A DNA stretch of 64,000 nt from Clostridia bacterium (GTDB lineage Bacteria > Bacillota > Clostridia > Oscillospirales > CAG-272), in NCBI GenBank assembly GCA_017473865.1, contig JAFUJB010000006.1:1-64000 (forward strand), written 5' to 3'. Every line of letters starts with the position of its first letter. Positions within the stretch are counted from its first letter, which is position 1. Both the position numbers and the translations under genes were made by a program. Below are positions 55,167-63,182 of this stretch, in pieces. Below the pieces are notes generated by a model, which saw only the letters and a list, made by a program, of their open reading frames with translations, was not told where the DNA came from and did not search any database.

Positions 55167-55946
55167 TTATATTCCCCTTCCTGAATTTCCAGATCTCGGA
55201 CCCTTATGAGAGTAATATGCGTATGCTCTGTTTCCGGTATTCAGAAGATCAGGAACCTTGCCAAGTATCGGATAATCGTAGGTTTTTAATATATGTTCTT
55301 CGTCGTGAATGGTATCATCCAACAAAGCCACAACAGTCAACACAGCCGCACAAACAAAAATACCAAGCATAAGTCCCAACATAGTATACTTAGCAATGCT
55401 GGGCCCAACCTTCTGTTTGTCGGGAATCGCAGGTTCGACAATCTCCATTGTCGCCCCTTCTATAATCTCAGAAATTCTCACAGGAAGAACTTCTGCAATA
55501 GTATTGGCAATCTTGCTTGCTTCATAAGGGTCTTCACAGGTTACGGTAACCTTCATAATTTCCGTATTGTTTGAGGGGGCGTACACGATCATATTGGAAA
55601 GCTCTTTCCAAGTATAATCCACCTCCGATTTTTCTATAACCCTTTCGAGCGTACTGCGGCTCTCCAAGATGTCTCCGTAAGTCTTAACCAAGGCTTGCGC
55701 GGCCGTCAAATCGGAAGAACTGATACTAAAATTCATATTACCGAGCGAGTCCGATTTGTTGTTAACATACAATTTTACATAAGATGAATATGTAGGAGCA
55801 ATTGCAAAAGCTGATATTAAAAAGCCGATAACGGCTGTCAACAATCCGCATATAATTATAAGCCAAGCACGTCTCCATAACGATTTGACAATGTGCAATA
55901 CGTCAATCGTATAGTATTCCCCGTTGTTTTTTTCTTGATTATCCAT
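55167..55946 (-). CDS. cpsC: CpsC/CapA-type chain-length and kinase-activating membrane protein
   Basis: 259 residues. Wzz-type protein: two membrane helices (about 30-50 and 185-205), outer segment between them, and the C-terminal cytoplasmic tail that stimulates CpsD. YTIDVLHIVKSLWRRAWLI and the late AIPDKQKVGPS motif before helix 2 fit the family. First gene of the capsule operon, with AAGGAG site. Confidence 0.9.
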   Translation of the reverse strand: MDNQEKNNGEYYTIDVLHIVKSLWRRAWLIIICGLLTAVIGFLISAFAIAPTYSSYVKLYVNNKSDSLGNMNFSISSSDLTAAQALVKTYGDILESRSTLERVIEKSEVDYTWKELSNMIVYAPSNNTEIMKVTVTCEDPYEASKIANTIAEVLPVRISEIIEGATMEIVEPAIPDKQKVGPSIAKYTMLGLMLGIFVCAAVLTVVALLDDTIHDEEHILKTYDYPILGKVPDLLNTGNRAYAYYSHKGPRSGNSGRGI

Positions 55947-56075
55947 TGTTCTCTCCTTAAAAAATGCCGAGCACAGTTACCTATGCATCATTCGTCAAAA
56001 GAAATCTATGCCCCGCGTGTAGCATACACTACATATGCACTCTAAATTACGACGCACGACCTCATTCTCCTATTG

Positions 56076-56104
56076 ATTATATCACATTGCTTTGGTTTTT
56101 GCAA
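56076..56104 (-). promoter_or_regulatory. Sigma-A promoter of the capsule operon
   Basis: Minus strand TTGCAA (56099-56104), 17 bp, TATAAT (56076-56081). The leader of about 120 nt to cpsC contains a hairpin-capable stretch TGTAGTGTATGCTACA near 56015-56030. No terminator or known riboswitch is visible in it. Confidence 0.75.
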
Positions 56105-56236
56105 TATAAAAACGAACCTTTTTTAATTTAAACAGCCGATTATACCCGTATTCTTTTGCCTTCTCAGGTTCTTTTAGTTAAAATAAACAAAATTTCCTTT
56201 CAATGTAGTTTTTTATTACAAAAACCAACAATATTA

Positions 56237-56278
56237 TATCTGTATTACAGATAAATGTTAATATCTTTATTACAGATA
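56237..56278 (+). promoter_or_regulatory. Twin palindromic operators upstream of a small XRE gene
   Basis: TATCTGTATTACAGATA (56237-56253) is a perfect palindrome with 8-bp arms, and TATCTTTATTACAGATA (56262-56278) repeats it with one mismatch, 25 bp downstream. The second copy lies over the likely -35 to -10 region (CATAAT at 56282-56287) of the XRE gene. Typical autorepression layout. Confidence 0.8.
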
Positions 56279-56306
56279 TTGCATAATAATTTTGAGGTGA
56301 TTCAGT

Positions 56307-56519
56307 ATGCAGTTCAAGAACCTAAGAGCGATCAGAGAGGATCGCGATATAAAGCAAAAGGAAATTGCAAAAATATTAAACGTATCACAAAACACGTATT
56401 CGCAATACGAAACCGGAGTTATTGCAATAACCGCAGAAATACTCATAAAGCTGTCGGACTATTATAACGTAAGCATTGATTATCTGCTTGACCGCACCAA
56501 CAACCCTAAAATACAATAA
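56307..56519 (+). CDS. Small XRE-family regulator
   Basis: 70 residues, a bare helix-turn-helix: LRAIREDRDIKQKEIAKILN, VSQNTYSQYETGV and ITAEILIKLSDYYNVSIDYLL. GAGGTGA ribosome site. It is divergent from the capsule operon, with its twin operators between the two promoters, so it may control both itself and capsule synthesis. Control of the capsule is inference, as the operators are about 130 bp from the capsule promoter. Confidence 0.9.
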   Translation: MQFKNLRAIREDRDIKQKEIAKILNVSQNTYSQYETGVIAITAEILIKLSDYYNVSIDYLLDRTNNPKIQ

Positions 56520-56553
56520 CGGCTACACATAGGTTCCGCCCGTGTGTAGCCGT
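56519..56553. terminator. Hairpin between convergent XRE and lipoprotein genes
   Basis: 11-bp perfect stem ACGGCTACACA / TGTGTAGCCGT around a 13-base loop. There is no strong T run on either side, so it may be a weak bidirectional terminator. Confidence 0.55.
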
Positions 56554-56568
56554 ATTGGTTACGATATA

Positions 56569-57033
56569 TTATTTATCAAGGGTAAAGCTTGTAATATACC
56601 AAGCTTCTTCATAGTATTCAAGCTCCATATCGGCTTCGACAGTAGTTTCCTGACCGTTAAACATATATGTAACGAATACGTCAACGTCTGCCTTATCATC
56701 GTCGACGTCAATTTCGTCGATCGTGATCATAAGCGACTCAAAAAACTCCTTGCCGATCTTAACCTTGCCTGAAATAAAACCGGACAGTTTTTCAAGCAGT
56801 TTATCTGCATCAACGTTACCGAAAAATCCGACTATACCCGCCGCAAGCTTAATCTTGTCGGCATCCTTGGGATGCATACAATTGAGAATACCCTCAAAAT
56901 CAACGTCGTTACAAGCTTTTTCGTAGTTCTTGATAACTTCCTTAATCTCACTCTTTGCACCGCAGCCCGTCATTGCAAACATCATTGTAAAAACAAGCAT
57001 AATTGCCGTTAAAGATAAAACAACTCTACGCAT
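56569..57033 (-). CDS. Putative lipoprotein with DUF4878-like fold
   Basis: 154 residues. Lipoprotein signal peptide: RRVVLSLTAIMLVFTMMFAM then lipobox MTGC, with Cys24 as the lipidated residue. The mature part (IKEVIKNYEKACNDVDFEG, ADMELEYYEEAWYI) has the pattern of NTF2-like small lipoproteins that bind ligands or partners. Surface-exposed, function unknown. TATAAT on the minus strand lies at 57092-57097, about 60 bp upstream of the start codon. Confidence 0.75.
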   Translation of the reverse strand: MRRVVLSLTAIMLVFTMMFAMTGCGAKSEIKEVIKNYEKACNDVDFEGILNCMHPKDADKIKLAAGIVGFFGNVDADKLLEKLSGFISGKVKIGKEFFESLMITIDEIDVDDDKADVDVFVTYMFNGQETTVEADMELEYYEEAWYITSFTLDK

Positions 57034-57133
57034 AATATTATTTAACCTTTCTGTATTTTTATATTATCGCCGTGGTTTTTACCACTGGTTAATTATATCA
57101 CAAGTTTTTTACAAAAGCAAGCACTATCTTTTC

Positions 57134-58639
57134 CTACCCAAGCTTAACAGGGGGTGATGTGGGCAGTAGGATACCAATGCCCCTACCCATTCTCTTTTTG
57201 AAAATTACATATCCGCAAGCAACACCGCCTAAAACTATTAACGTCGCAGTAATACCAATAGATGCAGCGTTATCGGCGGGTTTCTTTTTGTTTACTACTT
57301 TGCTTTGCACTTCTCCGCAGTTTTTACACACAGCTGCCTCAACACCGGTTTCTTTTTTCGTGGGCTTCTTGATCAACTCACTCTCACCGTATGAATGTCC
57401 CAGGGCAGGAATGGTTCGGGTTTGAGGAAAAGCGCATTTGACACAGTTACTTCTTGCCTCACCGACCTCGGTGCAGGTAGCGTTTTTAATAATAACCTCC
57501 GATTTAAAATCGTGATTTCCGCCGCCGTGGCAGCAGTCATACTGCCACTTTGCCCGAGTCAGGTTCGTATTATACTTTTCTATTCTTATTTTATGGCGTT
57601 CCACAGAGCTTCCCGAATATAAAACACTCTCCATAGCATTACATTCACAAAATGCATTCCTATCTATTTTTGTAACGCTCTTCGGGATATAAATACTTTT
57701 TAAGTAAGTACTCCAGAAAAACGCGCTGTCACCGATTGATAAAAGCCCCTCCGGCAATATTATATGCTGCAGGTTATGATTAGCAACAAAAGCGCCGTCG
57801 GCAATCGTTTTTGTACCTGCTCTTACGGTGCAAGAGGTCATATTCTCATCTTTTATATAAATTAAATAGTTTCCCACATAAATACAACCGCCATAAACGT
57901 TATCTTTATCATAATAGAAGACCGAATCAAAAAATGCATTAAATCCAATTTTTGTTATACTGTCGGGGAGAGTTATATCCAAAAGATCCCACACGCTTTC
58001 AAAAGCACCCATACCTATTTCTTTTACACTATCCGGAACAGTATACGTCCGTGTTACCGTGTGCTTATCAGCCGGATATCTGATAAGCACAGACATATCC
58101 TTTGAATACAGCACACCGTTAACCGATGTATAAGAGGGATTCGCCGGATCAACAAATATATTGTTTAAGGAATAGCAGTGTCGGAATATCTCAATTCCAA
58201 TATAAGTAACCGTCTTCGGAATTGTAATATCTATTAACGAAGAACAATCGGAAAAGGCATAGTCATCTATTGTAGTTACTCCACTCGGAATCGTAATTGA
58301 GGTAAGAGCCGTACATTCATCAAATGCCCTGGCACCTATTATCCTTAAGCTGTTCGGCAGCGTAACCTTGCGTAGTGACTTACATTCCGAAAAAACCGAG
58401 CCGTCTATAGAAGTAACACCCTCTCCGATTATAACCTCTGTAATTGAGTTACCCCAAGGCGCATTTTCACTCCTTTGGGAAAGCTTTCCGCTTCCGGTAA
58501 TATTCAAAACTGTTCCATCAAGAGACCATTGGCAGCCGCCTACGGTTCCGCTCGACGCAGCATCTGCCGGACAAGCAGATATAACACCCAAGATTATTAT
58601 TACACATAAAAACAAACATGTCTGAAAAGATTTTCTCAC
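57134..58639 (-). CDS. BspA-type leucine-rich-repeat surface protein
   Basis: 501 residues. Signal peptide 1-28; about nine LRR_5 repeats of roughly 23 residues (ITIPSGVTTIDDYAFSDCSS, LPNSLRIIGARAFDECTAL); a Cys-rich segment with two CxxC pairs (CVKC, CKNC); and a C-terminal membrane helix (IGITATLIVLGGVACGYVIF) followed by KKRMGRG. It is probably anchored in the membrane with the repeats outside, and may bind host or food matrix. Such genes are widespread in gut Clostridia. Confidence 0.88.
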   Translation of the reverse strand: MRKSFQTCLFLCVIIILGVISACPADAASSGTVGGCQWSLDGTVLNITGSGKLSQRSENAPWGNSITEVIIGEGVTSIDGSVFSECKSLRKVTLPNSLRIIGARAFDECTALTSITIPSGVTTIDDYAFSDCSSLIDITIPKTVTYIGIEIFRHCYSLNNIFVDPANPSYTSVNGVLYSKDMSVLIRYPADKHTVTRTYTVPDSVKEIGMGAFESVWDLLDITLPDSITKIGFNAFFDSVFYYDKDNVYGGCIYVGNYLIYIKDENMTSCTVRAGTKTIADGAFVANHNLQHIILPEGLLSIGDSAFFWSTYLKSIYIPKSVTKIDRNAFCECNAMESVLYSGSSVERHKIRIEKYNTNLTRAKWQYDCCHGGGNHDFKSEVIIKNATCTEVGEARSNCVKCAFPQTRTIPALGHSYGESELIKKPTKKETGVEAAVCKNCGEVQSKVVNKKKPADNAASIGITATLIVLGGVACGYVIFKKRMGRGIGILLPTSPPVKLG

Positions 58640-58742
58640 AATACCCCTCCGTCAAAGAACATAAGCCCAAAGTCTATACCCCTGAATGTGAGCAAGCGTT
58701 TTTGCAAGGCTCTTACGAATGGCGAGGCTTTCTGTTTGCCTC

Positions 58743-58781
58743 ATTATAACACAAACAGGCAGAGGATACAACACCTCTGCC
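58743..58781 (-). promoter_or_regulatory. LRR gene promoter overlapping the terminator of the upstream gene
   Basis: Minus strand TTGTAT (58766-58771), 17 bp, TATAAT (58743-58748). The -35 box lies inside the hairpin GGCAGAGG / CCTCTGCC (58758-58781), which is placed as the terminator of the LysM-CAP gene. Transcription through the upstream gene could thus affect this promoter. Confidence 0.6.
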
Positions 58782-58817
58782 GAAATTTGTAAACATCCTT
58801 ATAAGCTTCGCCTGCTC

Positions 58818-59426
58818 TTATTTACCGATAAACATCTGCGTCCAATAGTTTCCGTCAGCAACGTAACCTACGCCGATCTCCGTAAATGAAGAGCTTAAAA
58901 TATTTGCACGGTGTCCCGAGGAATTCATCCACGCATTTACTACCTCCTGCGGAGTCCTCTGTCCTCTCGCTATATTTTCACCGGCGCTTCTGTATGTAAT
59001 ACCAAAGTTCTTCATCATCTGAAAAGGCGTACCGTATACAGGGCTTGTGTGAGAAAAATACCTGTTGTCTCTCATATCCTGTGATTTATAGCGCGCAACT
59101 CGGCTTAATTCCCAGTTATACGTCAGTTCCTTTAAGCCATTCTGTACCCTGATCTCATTCACCAGTCTGACTACCTCTTTTTCGTAGTTTACAACCGAGG
59201 AGTCTGTCGTAGGTATGGTTAGAATTTGCCCCGGATATATTAAATCCGGATTTGATATCTGGGGATTTGCCGATTTGATCTCACTTAACCCAACTTGATA
59301 TTTTACGGCTATCTTCCACATAGAATCTCCCGATACTACCGTATGGGTCGTAGCCGCCGATGCACCTATAACAAACATACTTATGCTCATTAAAACAACA
59401 AGCACAGATACTAATAATTTTTTCAT
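58818..59426 (-). CDS. Secreted LysM-CAP (SCP/YkwD-like) protein
   Basis: 202 residues. Signal peptide 1-24; one LysM domain (27-70, HTVVSGDSMWKIAVKYQVGL) that binds peptidoglycan; and a CAP domain (80-202) with the usual VNEIRVQNGLKELTYNWEL, SHTSPVYGTPF, AGENIARGQRTPQEVVNAW and SGHRANILSSSFTEIGVGY. The conserved His and Glu are present. YkwD/SafA-like proteins sit in the wall; the CAP activity is unknown. Own promoter, GGAGG site. Confidence 0.92.
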   Translation of the reverse strand: MKKLLVSVLVVLMSISMFVIGASAATTHTVVSGDSMWKIAVKYQVGLSEIKSANPQISNPDLIYPGQILTIPTTDSSVVNYEKEVVRLVNEIRVQNGLKELTYNWELSRVARYKSQDMRDNRYFSHTSPVYGTPFQMMKNFGITYRSAGENIARGQRTPQEVVNAWMNSSGHRANILSSSFTEIGVGYVADGNYWTQMFIGK

Positions 59427-59496
59427 TCGTTGTACCTCCGTATATTAATTTGAAAGCATAACATTTACTTAGAACTATATGTTATCTTTCAATGAA

Positions 59497-59525
59497 ATTA
59501 TAACATATTTGTTGATGTGAATCAA
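59497..59525 (-). promoter_or_regulatory. Sigma-A promoter of the LysM-CAP gene
   Basis: Minus strand TTGATT (59520-59525), 17 bp, TATAAT (59497-59502), with a leader of about 65 nt. Confidence 0.7.
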
Positions 59526-59572
59526 ATGTAAGTTACGGAAACGCTCCCAAGTTAAGGGAGTGGTGTATGACA

Positions 59573-59647
59573 AGAAGGTGTGTGGGCAAAGCCCACACAC
59601 CTTCTGTTGTATTCAATTAAAAAAGCACTTGCTGAGCAAGTGCTTTT
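59573..59647. terminator. Two strong hairpins downstream of nagB
   Basis: Hairpin 1: AGAAGGTGTGTGGGC / GCCCACACACCTTCT, 15 bp, loop AAA (59573-59605). Hairpin 2: AAAAAAGCACTTGCT / AGCAAGTGCTTTTTT (59619-59649) with A and T runs on both sides, a classical terminator for nagB reading leftwards. Confidence 0.85.
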
Positions 59648-59692
59648 TTCTTACATACAAGCCGGCAGGCATTATATGTTCATTAGCCAAAC

Positions 59693-60478
59693 TTATTTTT
59701 CGTTCTTGTAAATATCCTTGAAATACTTGTAGGTATCAACCTTCAACTCGCCGCAGGCAGCTTCATCGCAAGCAATGATTCCGTCTTTGTGAAGCTGAAG
59801 CGCACTGATAGTCCATGCATGGTCAACGCCGCCCTCAACGCAATGACGGAGCGCACGAGCCTTGTTGTGTCCGCTGATAAGAAGGAGAACCTGCTTCGAG
59901 TCACAAACTGTACCAACGCCAACCGAAAGAGCGGTCTTCGGAACCTTGTTTACATCGTTGTCAAAGAAGCGAGAGTTAACTATAAGAGTATCTTCGGTAA
60001 GCGCGCGAACGCCGGTTCTGGAGGTGAGAGAAGTAAAGGGTTCGTTGAAAGCAATGTGTCCGTCAACACCGCTGCCACCCATAAACAGATCGATTCCGCC
60101 GTAGGAAGCGATTTTGTCCTCATATCTCTGGCACTCTGCTTCGAGATCATCTGCCATACCATTGAGAATGTTTACATTTTCTGCGGGAATATCGATGTGA
60201 TTAAAGAAATTGTCATGCATAAAATACCAGTAGCTCTGGTCATGCTCTCTCGGAAGACCAACGTATTCGTCCATATTGAAGGTAACTACGTTCTTGAACG
60301 TAACCTTACCCTCTTTGTTCATTTTAATGAGGTTCTTATAAACGCCAAGAGGCGAAGATCCAGTAGGCAGACCGAGTACAAAGGGACGATCTTCTTTGTG
60401 GTTGTTAATGGCGTCAGCGATATGCTGTGCAGCCCATTCGCTCATTGCGTTATAATCGTCTTTGATAATTAATTTCAT
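59693..60478 (-). CDS. nagB: Glucosamine-6-phosphate deaminase
   Basis: 261 residues, full length. Motifs: [53 protein letters not shown] (usual GGIGxDGH, here Ser for Ile) and [16 protein letters not shown]. It converts glucosamine 6-phosphate into fructose 6-phosphate and ammonia, the entry of amino sugars from mucin or cell wall into glycolysis. The ammonia released is noteworthy beside the unusual GatA of this genome. Alone in its transcript; AAGGAG ribosome site. Confidence 0.95.
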   Translation of the reverse strand: MKLIIKDDYNAMSEWAAQHIADAINNHKEDRPFVLGLPTGSSPLGVYKNLIKMNKEGKVTFKNVVTFNMDEYVGLPREHDQSYWYFMHDNFFNHIDIPAENVNILNGMADDLEAECQRYEDKIASYGGIDLFMGGSGVDGHIAFNEPFTSLTSRTGVRALTEDTLIVNSRFFDNDVNKVPKTALSVGVGTVCDSKQVLLLISGHNKARALRHCVEGGVDHAWTISALQLHKDGIIACDEAACGELKVDTYKYFKDIYKNEK

Positions 60479-60512
60479 ATTTCCGCTCCTTAAAAAAATA
60501 TTTTACTTTTTG

Positions 60513-60541
60513 ATTTTAACACCGATTAATCGATTTGTAAA
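60513..60541 (-). promoter_or_regulatory. nagB promoter with palindrome in the spacer
   Basis: Minus strand TTTACA (60536-60541), 17 bp, TAAAAT (60513-60518). The spacer contains the palindrome CGATTAATCG (60523-60532), a plausible repressor site (for example a NagR/DeoR/LacI-type regulator; none is encoded nearby). Confidence 0.6.
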
Positions 60542-60638
60542 TATGTTTAAAAAAATTTTTTCAAAAAAATAACTGTGCATAAAAACACACTGTCATACCT
60601 CAACAATGTTCAAACCCAAACTCTGTTCTCCGGGTTTA

Positions 60639-61325
60639 TTAATACCTGCTCTCCTCGTTGAGTACAAACTCTACCCCTTCGATATTCTCAATCTTTAAAA
60701 ACGTTTTCTCTTCAACAGAAGCAGTACGCACAAAAAGAAAAATACCCATATGTCCTGCTATATTGCTTTTGGGAGATACAATATCAATTGAAACGTTAAA
60801 ATCGAAAAGCTCTTGAAGTTGACGCACGATATCTCTTGTTGCCCGCATATTAGAAATTTCTAAATACAGGCATGTATTTAACTTGACTTTCCTTTCAAAA
60901 TACCCAAAAAGAGAAGCCACCAGCATACAAAGAATCGTTGCTATAAAAGCACCAAAATAAAATCCGTATCCGGTTGCAATGCCAATTGCCGCCGTAGCCC
61001 AAAGCCCTGCCGCTGTTGTAAGACCGGTTATAATGGTTTGATTACGAACAAGAATCATACCTACTCCAAGAAAACCGATTCCCGATATAACCTGAGCAGA
61101 GACTCGTAATATATCACCGTCATTATTTAAAACATTTGCAGCGAAAAGTCCTATCAGAGCAGTCATTGCCGATCCTAAGCAGACCAAACAATGTGTACGC
61201 AAACCTGCAGCTCTTCCGTGGCGCCCTCTCTCGATACCAATAATTCCTCCAAAAAAGGTTGCCATTAACAAGCGAACTAAAACTGAATATATATTAAAGC
61301 TCGTCAATATTTCGATAATATTCAT
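60639..61325 (-). CDS. MgtC/SapB-family membrane protein
   Basis: 228 residues. Five membrane helices in the first 140 residues with the family block FFGGIIGIERGRHGRAAGLRT in two halves and GLTTAAGLWATAAIGIATG, then a cytoplasmic ACT-like domain (about 145-228). MgtC proteins affect magnesium homeostasis and membrane ATP synthase in pathogens; in commensals the role is unclear. The 220-bp gap upstream shows no magnesium riboswitch I can recognise. Confidence 0.9.
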   Translation of the reverse strand: MNIIEILTSFNIYSVLVRLLMATFFGGIIGIERGRHGRAAGLRTHCLVCLGSAMTALIGLFAANVLNNDGDILRVSAQVISGIGFLGVGMILVRNQTIITGLTTAAGLWATAAIGIATGYGFYFGAFIATILCMLVASLFGYFERKVKLNTCLYLEISNMRATRDIVRQLQELFDFNVSIDIVSPKSNIAGHMGIFLFVRTASVEEKTFLKIENIEGVEFVLNEESRY

Positions 61326-61547
61326 TTCCGTATCCTTTCTGTGATTTATTAAATCCCAATTAATCTATATTCGGGCATTATTGCAATAATTCAAGTTATA
61401 TGCACTATAATTATGAGAAAGCGATTTAAAGCCGGCACTTTTCAAGCAATTAATAAGCACCATCTCCGTTGTTCCAAGTATCTGATAATATGCTCATATA
61501 CTCCACTGTATTGTCTACAATTAAGACAGTTCTTTTCACTTTAACCC

Positions 61548-62129
61548 TTAATAATTTTCAGAGAATATTTCAAAAAATTTATCTGCAAACATTACTTCAA
61601 AACCGTTAACAATGCTTCCGTTGGTTAAATAATCAAGCTTTAACTCTGTATATGTGAGGGTTTTAGGTTTTGGAATAATGAGCAGTATATTCTTTTCTGC
61701 CGTTTCTTTCGGAAACTGTAACAAGCAACGCTGAAAGCGAGTTTCGCGTTTGTATTCTCTTGCGTGATCGGGAACGTCGCCGGAATTTACGTAATGTTTA
61801 TAAAACCATTCGTTTCTTCTGCGAGCTTCTATGTAATAATTATTTCGTGCTTTTTCAATATTCCATCTTCCGTGAACGGATATAAACGTTATTACGCTTA
61901 CACCAACTGTGCCATCGCGAGTATTTAACACAAAATCGGAGTCGCCTTTTTTGCCGAATACTGTTCCGAATAATCCACGCTTGAACTTAACTGTAATGCC
62001 TTTTCGGTTCAATTTTTTTATCTTGATTCTGAACTTTGTCATAACCAACGTATACCATATGATTTTGTATACAGTATACAAAATACAGAAATCAAACATT
62101 ATGCGTAGCGCGGTAAAAACTATATCCAT
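61548..62129 (-). CDS. Membrane-anchored protein of unknown function
   Basis: 193 residues from the ATG at 62129, which has GGAGAAAG just upstream; a longer frame to 62192 overlaps the neighbouring gene. One N-terminal membrane segment (FTALRIMFDFCILYTVYKII), then a basic soluble domain (GTVFGKKGDSDFVLNTRDGT) of NERD-free unknown type. No family recognised. It follows the next gene by 14 bp and belongs to a three-gene operon of small membrane proteins. Confidence 0.65.
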   Translation of the reverse strand: MDIVFTALRIMFDFCILYTVYKIIWYTLVMTKFRIKIKKLNRKGITVKFKRGLFGTVFGKKGDSDFVLNTRDGTVGVSVITFISVHGRWNIEKARNNYYIEARRRNEWFYKHYVNSGDVPDHAREYKRETRFQRCLLQFPKETAEKNILLIIPKPKTLTYTELKLDYLTNGSIVNGFEVMFADKFFEIFSENY

Positions 62130-62143
62130 AACACTTTCTCCGT

Positions 62144-62728
62144 TTATTTGTGAACTATGAGGTCGTCTCTTTCTCGTTTGCCAACGTTCCAAAAATGTTT
62201 ATACATAAAGTATATACAAGTAAAATATATTGCAAAATATATTGCATAGCATACAAAACAAGCTGCAAAATCAGCAAATATAAATTGATTCTTTGTTATA
62301 AGTGCACTTCTGTTAGTCCAATTTTGATAAGTACCTTCAAAAAGGATAGATGCGGGAAGTGCAAATACTCCCGTTTTTGTTATATCTCCGACCGATAAAA
62401 AATATATTATGAATCTTAATATTTCTCCGGGTGCAATAAGGAGCAGCAAGTTTTTAAGCATAAAACTTTTATCTTCATCGGGCTTGTAGTGTGAGGGGAC
62501 TTTGTTTTTTAAGTAAATAAAAATTATCCCCAAAGAAACAGCCAAACTTATTGGAAGCATTACTAAAAACAGCATAACAAAAAGACGTATATCAGACGGT
62601 ATAACATCTAGCTTTTTTACATACATCCCCACAAACATTGAAATCAGATAGCTAATCCAGTTACCTGCGAAGGTAATAATAAGATAGAAGATAATCTGCA
62701 AGGGGTCAATATTAGATTTTTTATACAT
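62144..62728 (-). CDS. Small multi-pass membrane protein of unknown function
   Basis: 194 residues with four predicted membrane helices (IIFYLIITFAGNWISYLISM, FVMLFLVMLPISLAVSLG, MLKNLLLLIAPGEILRFII, AIYFAIYFTCIYFMYKHFW). No enzymatic motif. AAGGAG ribosome site. Middle gene of the operon that starts with the 44-residue peptide at 62887. Confidence 0.68.
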   Translation of the reverse strand: MYKKSNIDPLQIIFYLIITFAGNWISYLISMFVGMYVKKLDVIPSDIRLFVMLFLVMLPISLAVSLGIIFIYLKNKVPSHYKPDEDKSFMLKNLLLLIAPGEILRFIIYFLSVGDITKTGVFALPASILFEGTYQNWTNRSALITKNQFIFADFAACFVCYAIYFAIYFTCIYFMYKHFWNVGKRERDDLIVHK

Positions 62729-62752
62729 AACAACTCCTTGTTTATTTAATAA

Positions 62753-62887
62753 CTAAACCATCTTTAGCATTATTGAATATTTAGTAATAGCTACATTTTT
62801 ACTGATAATAATCGGCAAGGCATTGAGAACCAGTGCTGCAACAAATAAGACGACATATATAAGTTCCCTGTTTATTAAGTTTCTCAT
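62753..62887 (-). CDS. 44-residue membrane peptide, probable small gene
   Basis: The minus-strand frame reads MRNLINRELIYVVLFVAALV and continues LNALPIIISKNVAITKYS to TAG at 62753-62755. It has one membrane helix with a basic N terminus. It is the first frame after a good promoter (62924-62952) and is followed 24 bp later by the next gene of the operon. The ribosome site is weak, which lowers confidence. Confidence 0.45.
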   Translation of the reverse strand: MRNLINRELIYVVLFVAALVLNALPIIISKNVAITKYSIMLKMV

Positions 62888-62923
62888 TTAACATCATTCT
62901 TAAGTGCCGCTATTCTTGGTTTT

Positions 62924-62952
62924 ATTATATCATATAATTCCTATTCTTTCAA
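62924..62952 (-). promoter_or_regulatory. Sigma-A promoter of the small membrane protein operon
   Basis: Minus strand TTGAAA (62947-62952), 17 bp, TATAAT (62924-62929). Confidence 0.7.
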
Positions 62953-62994
62953 TACCATAAGGTCGGTGAAAAGGTGCAATGTTGAAGAATGTTT

Positions 62995-63175
62995 GTTTTT
63001 ATCCCTAAAACCACGAAAAGCCCTTGAAAACCAAGGACTTGAAGCATTAATGAAGCATCGGCGTTGCCGATATGAAGCACTCGCTACGCTCGTATGATGC
63101 ATTTGCTTCGCAAACATGAAGCAAAGCGCACCACCGCATCCTCATGTGCTTTTTTCTGAGTTAACCCAACAATTT
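62995..63175. repeat. Chain of mini-hairpins, dispersed-repeat type
   Basis: Between 63035 and 63125 a row of short inverted repeats follows one another: ATCGGCGTTGCCGAT, CACTCGCTACGCTCGTATG and CATTTGCTTCGCAAACATG, each flanked by TGAAGCA-like steps. No open frame of note. The sequence type differs from the other repeat blocks of the window. Nothing else is visible in the gap 62953-63182. Confidence 0.65.
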
Positions 63176-63182
63176 TGAACCT

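Noticed and set aside
55947..56306. Riboswitch or antiterminator element in the capsule leader
   Set aside because: Only a short hairpin-capable stretch is visible; no conserved aptamer, JUMPstart-like or terminator structure was recognised.
58640..58745. Cyclic di-GMP riboswitch before the LRR surface gene (GGCAAAC motif)
   Set aside because: The GAGGCAAACAGAAAGCCTC stretch is a simple hairpin; the conserved ACGCAAAGCC part and second helix of the class I aptamer are missing.
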